Of a stretch of 64,000 bases of DNA, positions 51,779 to 60,608 are shown piece by piece. The DNA is from Nocardioides sp. Root1257 (GTDB lineage Bacteria; Actinomycetota; Actinomycetes; Propionibacteriales; Nocardioidaceae). The DNA is taken from the NCBI RefSeq assembly GCF_001425175.1, contig NZ_LMDV01000009.1:124001-188000 (forward strand). Reading direction: 5' to 3'. The notes under the pieces are model-generated. The model did no database searches. It had not been told where the DNA came from and saw only the letters and a program-made list of their open reading frames with translations. The position numbers and the translations under genes were made by a program. Within the stretch, counting starts at the first letter, position 1; each line of letters begins with the position of its first letter.

Positions 51779-52348
51779 CGTCCGGGACGTCCCGAGGCGA
51801 CCTCGCACGCCGCGATCGAGGCCGCGGCCTTCCGCCTGTTCGCCGAGCGCGGCTTCGACGCGACCACCCTCGACGCGATCGCCGGCGCGGTCGGGGTCAG
51901 CCGGCGCACGCTCTTCCGCTACTTCGAGTCGAAGAACGACATCCCGTGGGGCCAGTTCGACCGCACGCTCGACGGCTTCCGCGCGATCCTCGCCGCGATC
52001 CCGGAGACCGTCGCGCTCGCCGACGCAGTGCAGCAGGGCGTGCTGACCTTCAACGAGTTCGACGACGACGCCGACCCGCCGCACCGCGAGCGGATGCGCC
52101 TCATCCTCGAGACGCCGACCCTCCAGGCGCACTCCGTGCTGCGGTACGCCGAGTGGCGGGAGGTGATCGCCGAGTACGTCGCGTCCCGCACCGGCCTGCA
52201 GCCAGCCGACACCCTGCCCCGCACCATCGGCAGCGTCTCGCTCGCGCTCGCCATCTCGGCGTACGAGGGCTGGCTGGCCGACCCCGGCAGCGACCTCGCC
52301 ACCCTGCTCGACGCCACGATGACGAGCCTGCGCGACTACCTCAGCTGA
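51755..52348 (+). CDS. mftR: Mycofactocin-cluster TetR regulator
   Basis: 197 residues. ATG 51755 or 51764. TetR helix-turn-helix about 20-65 (TTLDAIAGAVGVSRRTLFRY). C-terminal domain of the mycofactocin-system regulator type. In mycobacteria MftR represses mft genes and responds to long-chain acyl-CoA. Convergent with the flavin reductase gene, overlapping by eight bases. Confidence 0.9.
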   Translation: MAEMEQVPRPGRPEATSHAAIEAAAFRLFAERGFDATTLDAIAGAVGVSRRTLFRYFESKNDIPWGQFDRTLDGFRAILAAIPETVALADAVQQGVLTFNEFDDDADPPHRERMRLILETPTLQAHSVLRYAEWREVIAEYVASRTGLQPADTLPRTIGSVSLALAISAYEGWLADPGSDLATLLDATMTSLRDYLS

Positions 52349-53501
52349 CGGCGAGCTCCAGGGCGTCCGCCCGGGGCGGCACGCCGCCGATGCCGGCGGT
52401 CGCGGCGGCCGCGGCGGCGAGGAGCGCGTCGACGCGGAGGGCGACCTGGTCCGGCCCGACCTCGCCGGGCGGGCCCCACAGCGTGAGGGTGAACGCGACC
52501 CGGCCGTCGGCGTCGAAGACCGGCGCGCTGAGGAAGCGCAGCTCGACCGGCCCGTCGTGCGAGGCGGGGTTGTAGTCGCTGACGGAGCTCGCGATCGCCT
52601 CCAGGAGCTCCTCGCGCGAGACGCCGGCGTCGCCCTGGTGGAAGCGGGTGGAGAGCTCCTCGAGCTGGGCGCCCGTGCCGTGGCCGAGCGCGACCGAGTA
52701 GCCGCGCTGCCGCACCAGTGCCGGCACGTGCTGCACGCCCTCCTGCAGCCACGCGTTGCGCACCCGGTCGTCACCCCAGGCGGCGAAGCAGCTGCCCAGG
52801 GGCGGGATGAACGGCAGCCGCTGGCCGACCCGGGTCGGCGCCACCGCCAGCCGCGTACGGCCGGCCGCGGCAGCGAGCACGAGCTCGTCGCGGACCAGCG
52901 CGATCGCGGTGACCTCGGTGTCGAAGCGGGCCGCGAGCGCCTCCATCTGCGGGCGCGCGAGGTCGACGAGCCGCAGGTGCTCGAGGAGGTCGGCCGTCCC
53001 GGCGGAGGCCAGCGACAGCGGCGCGAACGAGCCGTACCCACCGCGGAAGAAGAGCAGCGGCTCCTCGGCCCCGACGAGGTCCAGGTGCTGCACCCGCCCG
53101 ACGACGATGTGGTGGTCGCCGGCCCCGTGGATCTGCTCGGTCGTGCAGTCGATGTAGGCGACCGCGCCGTCGATGATCGGGTTGCCCTGGGGCGACGTAC
53201 GCCAGCCGATGCCGTCGAACTTGTCGGTCTTGCGGACGGCGATCGCGCGGCAGACGTCCTCCTGGTGGGCGCCGAGCACGTTCACGCAGAAGCGGTCGCC
53301 CGACTCGCGCAGCGCCCGCCACGAGCTCGAGGACTGGTCGGGCAGGAAGGCCACGAGCGGCGGGTCCAGCGACACCGAGGTGAACGACCCGACGGTCATC
53401 CCGAGCGGGCGACCCTCCGCGTCGAGCGCCGTCACCACCACGACACCGGTGGGGTACTGCCCCAGCACCTGACGGAAGTGGGCGGGCTCGGGGATGCTCA
53501 T
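52341..53501 (-). CDS. Flavin reductase fused to an IclR-type effector domain
   Basis: 386 residues, ATG 53501. Residues 1-160 are a flavin reductase of the HpaC/HsaB type (YPTGVVVVTALDAEGRPLGM, FCVNVLGAHQEDVC, GAGDHHIVVGRV). Residues about 185-370 have the pattern of an IclR GAF-like ligand domain (TEVTAIALVRDELVLAAAAG, then GQRLPFIPPLGSCFAAW). It should supply reduced flavin to a separate monooxygenase, perhaps with ligand control. An inverted repeat shared with the TetR operon lies directly upstream. Confidence 0.82.
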   Translation of the reverse strand: MSIPEPAHFRQVLGQYPTGVVVVTALDAEGRPLGMTVGSFTSVSLDPPLVAFLPDQSSSSWRALRESGDRFCVNVLGAHQEDVCRAIAVRKTDKFDGIGWRTSPQGNPIIDGAVAYIDCTTEQIHGAGDHHIVVGRVQHLDLVGAEEPLLFFRGGYGSFAPLSLASAGTADLLEHLRLVDLARPQMEALAARFDTEVTAIALVRDELVLAAAAGRTRLAVAPTRVGQRLPFIPPLGSCFAAWGDDRVRNAWLQEGVQHVPALVRQRGYSVALGHGTGAQLEELSTRFHQGDAGVSREELLEAIASSVSDYNPASHDGPVELRFLSAPVFDADGRVAFTLTLWGPPGEVGPDQVALRVDALLAAAAAATAGIGGVPPRADALELAVS

Positions 53502-53510
53502 GGTCGACTG

Positions 53511-53538
53511 CCTCTCTGTAACGATCACTACAGAGAGG
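53511..53538 (-). promoter_or_regulatory. TetR operator, copy 1 (flavin reductase promoter)
   Basis: CCTCTCTGTA-N8-TACAGAGAGG has perfect 10-bp arms. Its centre, CTGTAACGATCACTACAG (53516-53533), differs at only two positions from the perfect 18-bp palindrome at 54946-54963. It ends ten bases before the flavin reductase start. Probably bound by one or both TetR proteins encoded next to it. Confidence 0.72.
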
Positions 53539-53583
53539 ACTGTGACACAGCACACCGCGACCCGCAAGGGGGTACGGCGCGGC

Positions 53584-54189
53584 TCAGGCGGCGGCGATCG
53601 CCGACTCGACGATGGACGCGAGGATGTCGACGAACTCGTCAGGGCTCTCGACGTCGTGGATCTGGTGGGCGAGGAAGAGGCCGTCGGTGCCGGCGATGAC
53701 GATGCGGGCAAGCTGGCGCGGCAGCTCGGGGGCGCGCTTCACCTTGCGCGCGCCGATCGCCTTGGTGAACCACCCGGCGATGTCGTCCTCGACCGCGATG
53801 CGCATCTCCAGGAAGATCGCCCGCGCCGCGGGCTCGACCTCCCGGCCCTCGAGGGTCAGCATCATCCCGATCCGGATGAAGTCAGGCGCGGCCGCGAGGC
53901 TCAGCACCGACCGACCCAGGACGGCACGCAGGCCCTCGCCGACCGAGACGCCCTTCGGCAGCGGGTCCCAGGTCGGCTGCTCCGCGAGCCAGGTCTCGAA
54001 GCTCGCCCGGACGACCTCGGCCAGCAGGTCGTCCTTGTCCTTGAAGAACCAGTAGACCGAGCTGACCGGCAGGCCGGAGCGCTTCACGACCTTGGAGATC
54101 GTGGTGCCTTCGTACCCGCTCTCGGCAGCGATCTGGGCCGCCGCCTCCAGGATCCGCCGTTTCGAGTCGGCGACCTCGGCCTCGGTCAT
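53584..54189 (-). CDS. TetR-family regulator, sister B
   Basis: 201 residues, ATG overlapping the stop of the other TetR gene. Helix-turn-helix GYEGTTISKVVKRSGLPVSS then VYWFFKDKDDLLAE is nearly the same as in the upstream partner (GLPASSVYWHFKNKDELLAE), so both probably read the same DNA. The ligand domains are diverged. Likely a duplicated repressor pair, possibly a heterodimer. Confidence 0.88.
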   Translation of the reverse strand: MTEAEVADSKRRILEAAAQIAAESGYEGTTISKVVKRSGLPVSSVYWFFKDKDDLLAEVVRASFETWLAEQPTWDPLPKGVSVGEGLRAVLGRSVLSLAAAPDFIRIGMMLTLEGREVEPAARAIFLEMRIAVEDDIAGWFTKAIGARKVKRAPELPRQLARIVIAGTDGLFLAHQIHDVESPDEFVDILASIVESAIAAA

Positions 54190-54827
54190 CGGCTCGTCAC
54201 CGCACCCTCGACGTACGCCGCCATGCCGTCGGCCATCAGCTCCACCATCGTCTCGACGTCCCAGCGCTCGTCGGCCCGACGGCCGATGAAGAAGCCGTCC
54301 ATGAGGGCCAGGTGCACCCGCGCCAGGCGGTCGGGCAAGGTCTCGTCGCTCTCGCGCAGCGCGACCGGGAGCACCGACGCCCACCAGTGCGCGATCGCCG
54401 ACGCCGTCTCGCCGCGCACCTCGACGTAGCGCCGGCGCGCGGCCGGCTCCTTGGTACGCCGCTCGAGCGCGAGCATCAGGCCGAGCCGCCAGAACTCGGG
54501 GGAGGTCAGCAGCGCCCGGCTCGCCGCGCGCAGCCGACGACGCACCTCGGCGCGCAGGTCGTCGACCCCGGCCTCGTCGACGTCCTCCCAGGTCGGCGAC
54601 GACGCGCGCCACTGGCGGTAGGAGAACTCGAGCGTCTCGGCGAGCAGCTCGTCCTTGTTCTTGAAGTGCCAGTAGACCGAGCTCGCCGGCAGCCCGGTGC
54701 GCTCGGTGACCAGACCCATCGTGGTGCCCTCGTAGCCGCGCTCGGAGGCGATCTCCAGGGTGGTCGCGAGGATCTTGTGTCGCGACTCGTCTCCCTGGCG
54801 GTGGCGCCGGTCGGTCTTGCGGGGCAT
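54186..54827 (-). CDS. TetR-family regulator, sister A
   Basis: 213 residues, ATG 54827. Basic N-terminus (PRKTDRRHRQGDESRHK), helix-turn-helix about 25-70, helical ligand domain after. First gene of the two-TetR operon. Two operator copies lie in the gap between it and the divergent ABC-importer operon. Confidence 0.88.
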   Translation of the reverse strand: MPRKTDRRHRQGDESRHKILATTLEIASERGYEGTTMGLVTERTGLPASSVYWHFKNKDELLAETLEFSYRQWRASSPTWEDVDEAGVDDLRAEVRRRLRAASRALLTSPEFWRLGLMLALERRTKEPAARRRYVEVRGETASAIAHWWASVLPVALRESDETLPDRLARVHLALMDGFFIGRRADERWDVETMVELMADGMAAYVEGAVTSR

Positions 54828-54945
54828 GGGCTCAGCCTCTCCCACCGGGCGCGGACCCGGGTATCGGACACATCGGGCGGACAAGAAAATCCCGAACCTC
54901 TTGTGGCGGCCGACACATCGGGGTTACGGTGCGCGTCAACCCTAT

Positions 54946-54995
54946 CTGTAGTGATCACTACAGGAAAGTCCTATTCCCCGTAGTGATCGATACGG
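54946..54995. promoter_or_regulatory. TetR operators, copies 2 and 3 (TetR/importer divergent gap)
   Basis: CTGTAGTGATCACTACAG (54946-54963) is a perfect 18-bp palindrome. CCGTAGTGATCGATACGG (54978-54995) is a weaker relative with the same GTAGTGATC left half, centred 32 bp away. They lie between the TetR operon and the importer operon, so both directions can be repressed at once. Confidence 0.78.
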
Positions 54996-55055
54996 GCCTC
55001 GGGACTGGGTTCCGGTTGTCGAGCACCGCACCGCGGTGAGATGGAGTCAGTGCAG

Positions 55056-56369
55056 ATGAAGGTCCAACCCCGCACCCGGCGCACCCGCCGGTACGCCGCT
55101 CTCGCGGCCGCCCTCGCCCTGACGCTGAGCGTCGCGGCCTGCGGTGACGACGAGCCGAAGGTCAGCGCTGCGGACACGCAGGCCCAGGCCGACGACCTGG
55201 TCAGCCTCCTGAAGATCAAGGACGGCACCGACCTCGGTGGCGACCTGACCTGGAAGATGGGCGCCGCGCTCACGCTCTCCGGACCCTCGGCGGTCAACGG
55301 CGAGTCGATGCAGAACGCGATCGACCTCGCGGTCGACCAGGTCAAGGCCGCGGGCGGCCCGACCATCGAGGTCGACACCAAGGACATCAAGGGACCCGAC
55401 CCGGTCGCGTCCAAGCAGGCCGCGGAGGAGCTCGCCGCCGCCGGCGCACCCGCCAAGATCACCTCGATGGGCGACGGCCTCGGCGCCATGCTCGAGAACA
55501 CCGACAAGGACAAGATCCTCAGCCTCGACGGCGTCGGCGGCGCCCAGGTCTTCACCCAGGGCGTGCAGTACTTCTACGGCACCCGCGAGGTGGCGCCGTC
55601 CGACGCCATGCCGGGCGCGCTTGAGTGGCTGAAGCAGAGTGACCCCGACGCGAAGACGGTCGGGCTCGTCGGCGTCGACCTGGGTCCCTTCAACGACCCG
55701 ATCAAGGCCGACATCACCTCCAAGATCGCCGCGGCCGGCCTGGAGTTCAACGGCCTGTGGGAGACCGTCGCGCCGACCTCGCAGGACTACGCCAGCGTGA
55801 TCAGCAAGATCAAGGACAACCAGCCCGACATGCTGATCGTCGCGTTCGGCGGGGCCGCGCCCGGTGCGTTCGTCGCGCAGGCGAAGGCGGCCGGTCTCGA
55901 CTCGCAGCTGATGGGCATCGAGTTCACCGACGAGGCGGTCAAGGCCTCGAAGGGCGTGCTCGACACCGAGGGCTTCCACTTCGCGATGGACTACTTCGAC
56001 GCGGAGCACCCCTCCAACGCACTGGCCGACCTCTTCGTGAACTCCTACGAGAAGGCGTACGGCGAGAAGCCCGACTTCTACGCGGCCAACGCCTACGAGG
56101 AGGTCCTGATGTTCTGGGACCTGATCCGGCGCGTGATCGCCGACGGCGGTGACCCCGACGACAGCTCGGCGCTGAAGGCCGCGCTGGACGCCAACCCGGT
56201 CTTCGCCTCCGTCTACGGCGGCGACAGCTCCGGGCCCGGCACGCTCGAGATCGACCCGAAGACCCACGGCGTCGCCAGCCGCAACATGGGCGTCTACGAG
56301 TACAAGGGCGGGTCCGTCTCGACCCTGGCCACGTTCAACATCGGCGCCGCCGACTTCCAGATGCAGTGA
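55056..56369 (+). CDS. Liv-type ABC importer, substrate-binding lipoprotein
   Basis: 437 residues from ATG 55056 (GGAG nine bases before; ATG 55041 also possible). Twin-Arg-like basic start, hydrophobic stretch, lipobox VAAC. The rest is a type I periplasmic-binding fold of the Leu/Ile/Val-binding family (TLSGPSAVNGESMQNAIDLA, DIKGPDPVASKQAAEEL). In actinobacterial catabolic clusters such proteins often bind aromatic or other organic acids. First gene of the importer. Confidence 0.88.
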   Translation: MKVQPRTRRTRRYAALAAALALTLSVAACGDDEPKVSAADTQAQADDLVSLLKIKDGTDLGGDLTWKMGAALTLSGPSAVNGESMQNAIDLAVDQVKAAGGPTIEVDTKDIKGPDPVASKQAAEELAAAGAPAKITSMGDGLGAMLENTDKDKILSLDGVGGAQVFTQGVQYFYGTREVAPSDAMPGALEWLKQSDPDAKTVGLVGVDLGPFNDPIKADITSKIAAAGLEFNGLWETVAPTSQDYASVISKIKDNQPDMLIVAFGGAAPGAFVAQAKAAGLDSQLMGIEFTDEAVKASKGVLDTEGFHFAMDYFDAEHPSNALADLFVNSYEKAYGEKPDFYAANAYEEVLMFWDLIRRVIADGGDPDDSSALKAALDANPVFASVYGGDSSGPGTLEIDPKTHGVASRNMGVYEYKGGSVSTLATFNIGAADFQMQ

Positions 56370-56373
56370 CCGT

Positions 56374-56406
56374 CCGGGGGAGCGCGCCGCTGGTGCGCTC
56401 CCCCGG
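56374..56406 (+). terminator. Intercistronic hairpin after the binding-protein gene
   Basis: CCGGGGGAGCGC (56374-56385) pairs perfectly with its complement at 56395-56406 across a nine-base loop. It starts four bases after the stop and ends 21 bases before the permease start. Without a T-run it is likely a partial terminator or mRNA stabiliser that keeps the binding protein more abundant than the permeases. Confidence 0.75.
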
Positions 56407-56427
56407 GCCTCCTATCCCGAGGAACAG

Positions 56428-57360
56428 ATGGACTCCCTGATCAGCGCCGACTTCTGGCAGCTCACCGTCAACGGGCTGGTGCGCGGCTCGTTCTACGCCG
56501 CCCTCGGCGCCGGGCTCGCCCTCGTCCTCGGCGTCACCCACCGCTTCCACTTCGCCTACGCGCTGACCTACACGTTCGCGCCGTACGCCGCCTTCCTGGC
56601 CATGGACCGGCAGGGCATCCCCTTCTGGCCGGCCGCCCTGGTCGGCCTCGCGGGCGCCGTCGTCCTCAGCGTCCTCATCGAGCTGCTCGTCTACCGGCCG
56701 GTCGCCGCGCGCGCCGGCGACCGCGCGATGCTCGCCGTACTCGTCACCTCGATCGGCGTCAGCACCGCCGGCATCGCCGCGCTGCAGCTGATCGCCGGCA
56801 GCACCGGTCTCCCCTTCTACGGGCCGACCATGACCATCCACGAGTGGGGCCCGGTCCAGCTCTCGAACTTCGAGCTCTACGAGGTGCTCACCTGCGTCGG
56901 CCTGGTCGTGGCGATCGCGGCGTTCCTCGCCTTCACGCCGCTCGGCCGCCAGGTCAAGGCGGTGCGCAGCAACCCAGGCCTGGCAGGCCTCCTGGGCATC
57001 GGCGTCACCCGGGTCAGCGTCACCGTCTTCGCCATCGCCGGGCTGGTGTCCGGCGCCTGCGCGCTCTGGTACGGGCTGCTCTACACGGTCGAGCCGGTGA
57101 TGGGCGACAAGGTCGTCATCTACGGCTTCGTGGTCGCGTTCCTCGCGGGCACCCGCACCAGCCCGCTGCGGGCGCTGCCGGTCGGCCTCGGCGTCGGCCT
57201 GCTCGAGCAGTGGTCGTCGATGTGGGTCTCCGTGCAGTGGACCCAGACCGCGGTCTTCACCGTGCTCGTCGTCTACCTGGTGGTGCTGTCCGGCCGCGGC
57301 CGCTGGCGCCGATCCGTCGTCCCCCGCCCGGCGCCCCGCGCGCGACTCAAGAAGGCCTGA
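56428..57360 (+). CDS. livH: Liv-type ABC importer, first permease
   Basis: 310 residues with about eight membrane helices. LVRGSFYAALGAGLALVLGV and KAVRSNPGLAGLLGIGVTRV are LivH-family signatures (the second is the EAA-like loop). A basic tail ends the protein. Two bases separate it from the next start. Confidence 0.9.
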   Translation: MDSLISADFWQLTVNGLVRGSFYAALGAGLALVLGVTHRFHFAYALTYTFAPYAAFLAMDRQGIPFWPAALVGLAGAVVLSVLIELLVYRPVAARAGDRAMLAVLVTSIGVSTAGIAALQLIAGSTGLPFYGPTMTIHEWGPVQLSNFELYEVLTCVGLVVAIAAFLAFTPLGRQVKAVRSNPGLAGLLGIGVTRVSVTVFAIAGLVSGACALWYGLLYTVEPVMGDKVVIYGFVVAFLAGTRTSPLRALPVGLGVGLLEQWSSMWVSVQWTQTAVFTVLVVYLVVLSGRGRWRRSVVPRPAPRARLKKA

Positions 57361-57362
57361 CC

Positions 57363-59060
57363 ATGTGGATCAACTACCTCGTCCAGGCGCTGCTGCTCGC
57401 CTCGCTCGCCCTGTCGGTCAACCTGCTGGTCGGGTACGCCGGGCAGGTCTCGGTCGCCCACGCCGCCTTCGCCGGCATCGGCGGCTACACCGTGGGCTAC
57501 CTGACGACGGCGCGTGACTGGCCGTTCGTCGCGACCCTGGTCGCGGCCGCCGTGATCGCCGCGCTGGTCGGCGTCGTCATCGGCCTGATCGCGCTCGGCC
57601 TCGCCGAGGAGTTCCTGATCCTGATGACGCTGGCGTTCTCGCTGGCGGTGATCGGGATCTTCGCGACCTTCGACGCCCTGGGCGGCGTCATGGGCATCAC
57701 GAACATCTCGGGCCTCTCGATCCTCGGCCTGTCCCTCGAGACGCCGCGCGACTGGCTCGCGCCGGCCGCCGTCACCCTGGTGCTGGTCTTCGCGGTCTGC
57801 TGGCGGATCGGCGAGTCGCCGTACGGCCGCGTCCTGAAGGGGATCCGCGAGGACACCGAGGCGACCCGGTCGCTCGGCAAGAACACGTTCGCCTACAAGA
57901 TCGCCATCTTCGCGATCACCGCCGGGATGGCCGGCTGGGTGGGCGCGCTCTACTCCGGCTGGCTGGGGCTCGCGACGCCGACGGCGTTCGGCTTCCAGCT
58001 CGCGATGGCCGTCTTCGCGATGGTGATCGTCGGCGGCTCGGCCAACCTGGTCGGCTCCGTCGTCGCCGCGATCGCGCTGACGATGATCGAGCCGGTGCTG
58101 CGCCAGGTCGTCGGCCTGCAGAGCTCGGAGGCCGCACTGTGGCAGCTGGTCATCTACGGCGGCCTGCTCGTGCTCATGATGATCGTCCGCCCGCAGGGGC
58201 TCTTCGCCGAGCGCTTCCGCCACGTCGCCCCGCCGACCGGCGAGCGCGTGCAGGTGCTCGGCGAGCGGACCGCCCCGGTGGTCCGCGACCTCGACGCCCA
58301 CCCGGTGGTGCTGAAGGCGGAGGGGCTGGGCAAGCGGTTCGGCGGCATCGTGGCCGCCAAGGACCTCGGCCTCGAGCTGCGCCGCGGCACCATCACCGCG
58401 CTGGTCGGTCCGAACGGCGCCGGCAAGACGACCGCGTTCAACCTGCTCACCGGCGCGGTCGTGCCCGACAGCGGCAGCGTGCTGCTCGACGGCGAGGAGC
58501 TGGTCGGTCGCCGACCCGACGAGATCGTCCGGGCCGGGCTGGTGCGGACCTACCAGGACGTCCGGCTGCTCAGCCGGCTCAGCTGCCTGGAGAACGTGAT
58601 GCTGGCGGTCCCCGACCAGCACGGCGAGCACCTCGGCCGCCTGTTCGTGCCGGGCCGGGCGGTGTCGCGCGCCGACCACGCCGTCGCCGAGCAGGCGATG
58701 GAGTGGCTGGGCTTCGTCGGCATGGCCGACCACGCCGGCGTACCGGCCGACGCGCTGTCCTACGGCCAGAGCAAGCTGGTCTCGCTGTCCCGCGCGCTCG
58801 CCACCCGGGCGCCGGTGTTGCTGCTCGACGAGCCGGCCTCGGGCGTCGACAGCACCTGGGTCGAGACGATGCTGACGATGGTCGACGCGGTGCGCGCCGA
58901 GGGCCGCACGGTCTGCCTGGTGGAGCACAACCTCGACGTGGTGCGCGAGCTCGCCGACCACACCTACTTCATGGAGCTCGGCGAGATCACCGCGTCGGGC
59001 ACGATCGCCGAGCTGACCAGCTCGGCCCGGCTGACGGAGGCGTACTTCGGTGCCCAGTGA
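57363..59060 (+). CDS. Liv-type ABC importer, fused second permease and ATPase
   Basis: 565 residues. Residues 1-285 are a LivM permease (NLLVGYAGQVSVAHAAFAGI; KGIREDTEATRSLGKNTFAY). Residues about 318-565 are a LivG ATPase with Walker A GPNGAGKTT, Walker B VLLLDEPASGVD and H-loop VEHNLDVV. The ABC signature is LSYGQ in place of the usual LSGGQ/LSYGxQ form. LivM-LivG fusions occur in actinobacteria and proteobacteria. Confidence 0.92.
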   Translation: MWINYLVQALLLASLALSVNLLVGYAGQVSVAHAAFAGIGGYTVGYLTTARDWPFVATLVAAAVIAALVGVVIGLIALGLAEEFLILMTLAFSLAVIGIFATFDALGGVMGITNISGLSILGLSLETPRDWLAPAAVTLVLVFAVCWRIGESPYGRVLKGIREDTEATRSLGKNTFAYKIAIFAITAGMAGWVGALYSGWLGLATPTAFGFQLAMAVFAMVIVGGSANLVGSVVAAIALTMIEPVLRQVVGLQSSEAALWQLVIYGGLLVLMMIVRPQGLFAERFRHVAPPTGERVQVLGERTAPVVRDLDAHPVVLKAEGLGKRFGGIVAAKDLGLELRRGTITALVGPNGAGKTTAFNLLTGAVVPDSGSVLLDGEELVGRRPDEIVRAGLVRTYQDVRLLSRLSCLENVMLAVPDQHGEHLGRLFVPGRAVSRADHAVAEQAMEWLGFVGMADHAGVPADALSYGQSKLVSLSRALATRAPVLLLDEPASGVDSTWVETMLTMVDAVRAEGRTVCLVEHNLDVVRELADHTYFMELGEITASGTIAELTSSARLTEAYFGAQ

Positions 59061-59784
59061 CGTTGCTGCTCTCCCCACCGCTCCCCTGCTCCGGGTGCGC
59101 GACCTGCACGCGGCGTACGGCCCCAAGCAGGTCCTGCACGGCGTCGACCTCGAGGTCGGCGCGGGCGAGATCGTCGCCCTGATGGGCCACAACGGGGCCG
59201 GCAAGACCACCACCATCCGCACCGTCCTCGGCGCGCTGCGCGCCCGGTCCGGGTCGGTCGAGCTAGACGGCCGGGCGGTCACCACCGATCCCGTACGCCG
59301 CATCGTCCGCTCCGGCGTCGCACTGATCCCCTCGGAGCGCTTCGTCTTCCCCGACCTCTCGATCCGCGACAACCTCCTCCTCGGCGCCGCCAACGCCCCC
59401 CGCGGCGCCGACTCCGCGGCCCGCCTCCAGGAGGTCGAGACCCTCTTCCCCCTCCTGGGCGAGCGCGCCACCCAGCACGCCGGCCTGCTCTCCGGCGGCC
59501 AGCAGCGGATGGTCAGCCTCGGCATCGCCCTGATGGCCCAACCCCGCCTGCTCCTGCTCGACGAGCCCTCCCTCGGCCTCGCGCCCTCCATCGTCGAGAC
59601 GATCTTCGGCCGACTGCGCTCCCTCGCGGACACCGAGGGTCTCGGCATCCTGCTGCTCGAGCAGAACGTCAAGCAGGCCCTCCAGGTCGCCGACCGCGCC
59701 TACGTCATGCGGTCCGGCCGGGTCATCCTCGAGGAGTCGGCCGAGAAGATGCGGCTCCGCCCGGACTACTGGGACCTCTTCTAG
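59050..59784 (+). CDS. livF: Liv-type ABC importer, second ATPase
   Basis: 244 residues, GTG start 11 bases inside the previous gene. Walker A GHNGAGKTT, signature LLSGGQQRM, Walker B LLLLDEPSLGLAP and LLEQNVKQAL are LivF features. Completes the importer; no terminator is obvious before the lower-GC region. Confidence 0.93.
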   Translation: MPSDVAALPTAPLLRVRDLHAAYGPKQVLHGVDLEVGAGEIVALMGHNGAGKTTTIRTVLGALRARSGSVELDGRAVTTDPVRRIVRSGVALIPSERFVFPDLSIRDNLLLGAANAPRGADSAARLQEVETLFPLLGERATQHAGLLSGGQQRMVSLGIALMAQPRLLLLDEPSLGLAPSIVETIFGRLRSLADTEGLGILLLEQNVKQALQVADRAYVMRSGRVILEESAEKMRLRPDYWDLF

Positions 59785-59859
59785 GCGGCTGGCTCGCGGC
59801 CTTCCGCCGCGACTAGCTCCAATCCGAGTGCCGGGGTTGCTGTGAACGCCCACAAACCG

Positions 59860-60390
59860 TCATGAACGACCAGGTCTGGCGATGCGACCTCCCTGGGTAT
59901 AGAGCGCGCGCCGCAGTCCGCTCGTTGCGACGAACCACGAGCGTCCCGCAGAAATGCTCCATCGGGCAGAGATGTGCTGGCTGTACTGCCCTGTCCCAGA
60001 ACGGAAGATCCCGTGACAATCGGAGCCCCGGTGGTCTCCGCGCGCCATGCAGGTCGATAGCCACTCGTGGCCGGCCAAGTGCTCGCGATGGGGTGCGGCG
60101 CCGGCTCGAATAGCCTCGTGCCATACCTCCCATGTTCGCCATGAGATTGATCCCAGGCGCATGACCTCGAACTCGTCCTCGCAAAGCCGCAGGTACCGCT
60201 GCCGCTCCACCGGTCCCGCATGCGTCCCTGGCTGCTGAAGTGCGTCATCGCCGATCGCCCAATACCGCTTGATGAACTCGTGCTCGAAGGTTGCCCTCGC
60301 CTGCCTGCGGGAGAGGAGAAGTTGGACAACGGCCGCCAGAACACCAACCGCCGTGGCCGCTGCTGCGATCTCCGAGAGCACGTTGAGCAT
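59860..60390 (-). CDS. Hypothetical single-pass membrane protein
   Basis: 176 residues from ATG 60390. One N-terminal membrane helix (about 4-25, EIAAAATAVGVLAAVVQLLL), then a basic boundary and a soluble part with two Trp-rich helices (EFIKRYWAIGDDALQ; SISWRTWEVWHEAIRAG). The last 45 residues read less like protein, so a frameshift or later stop is possible. Third-position GC is lower than upstream. Divergent from the next gene. Confidence 0.5.
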   Translation of the reverse strand: MLNVLSEIAAAATAVGVLAAVVQLLLSRRQARATFEHEFIKRYWAIGDDALQQPGTHAGPVERQRYLRLCEDEFEVMRLGSISWRTWEVWHEAIRAGAAPHREHLAGHEWLSTCMARGDHRGSDCHGIFRSGTGQYSQHISARWSISAGRSWFVATSGLRRALYTQGGRIARPGRS

Positions 60391-60608
60391 CGTCGCACGC
60401 TCAATGTGCTCAACTTCGGCGCTTTCAGCATCTTGCGCCCTCGGCGAGGCGGTGCGACGCGACGGACCGAAGATCGTCGCACCGGAATCGCAGCATGATC
60501 GGCGTCTTACCGCCGCCTTGCGGGAACGCAGCTCTTGGAGCCGGAACTCTAAGGACTGCGAACGTCGACGAGCCATCCGTTCCTGCCGACACTTGGCATG
60601 CTTCTTCT

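Noticed and set aside
59781..60482. Alternative reverse frame overlapping the hypothetical membrane protein
   Set aside because: Its N-terminal part has no membrane helix or protein-like pattern. It might carry the true C-terminus if there is a frameshift near 60000, but I cannot show that.
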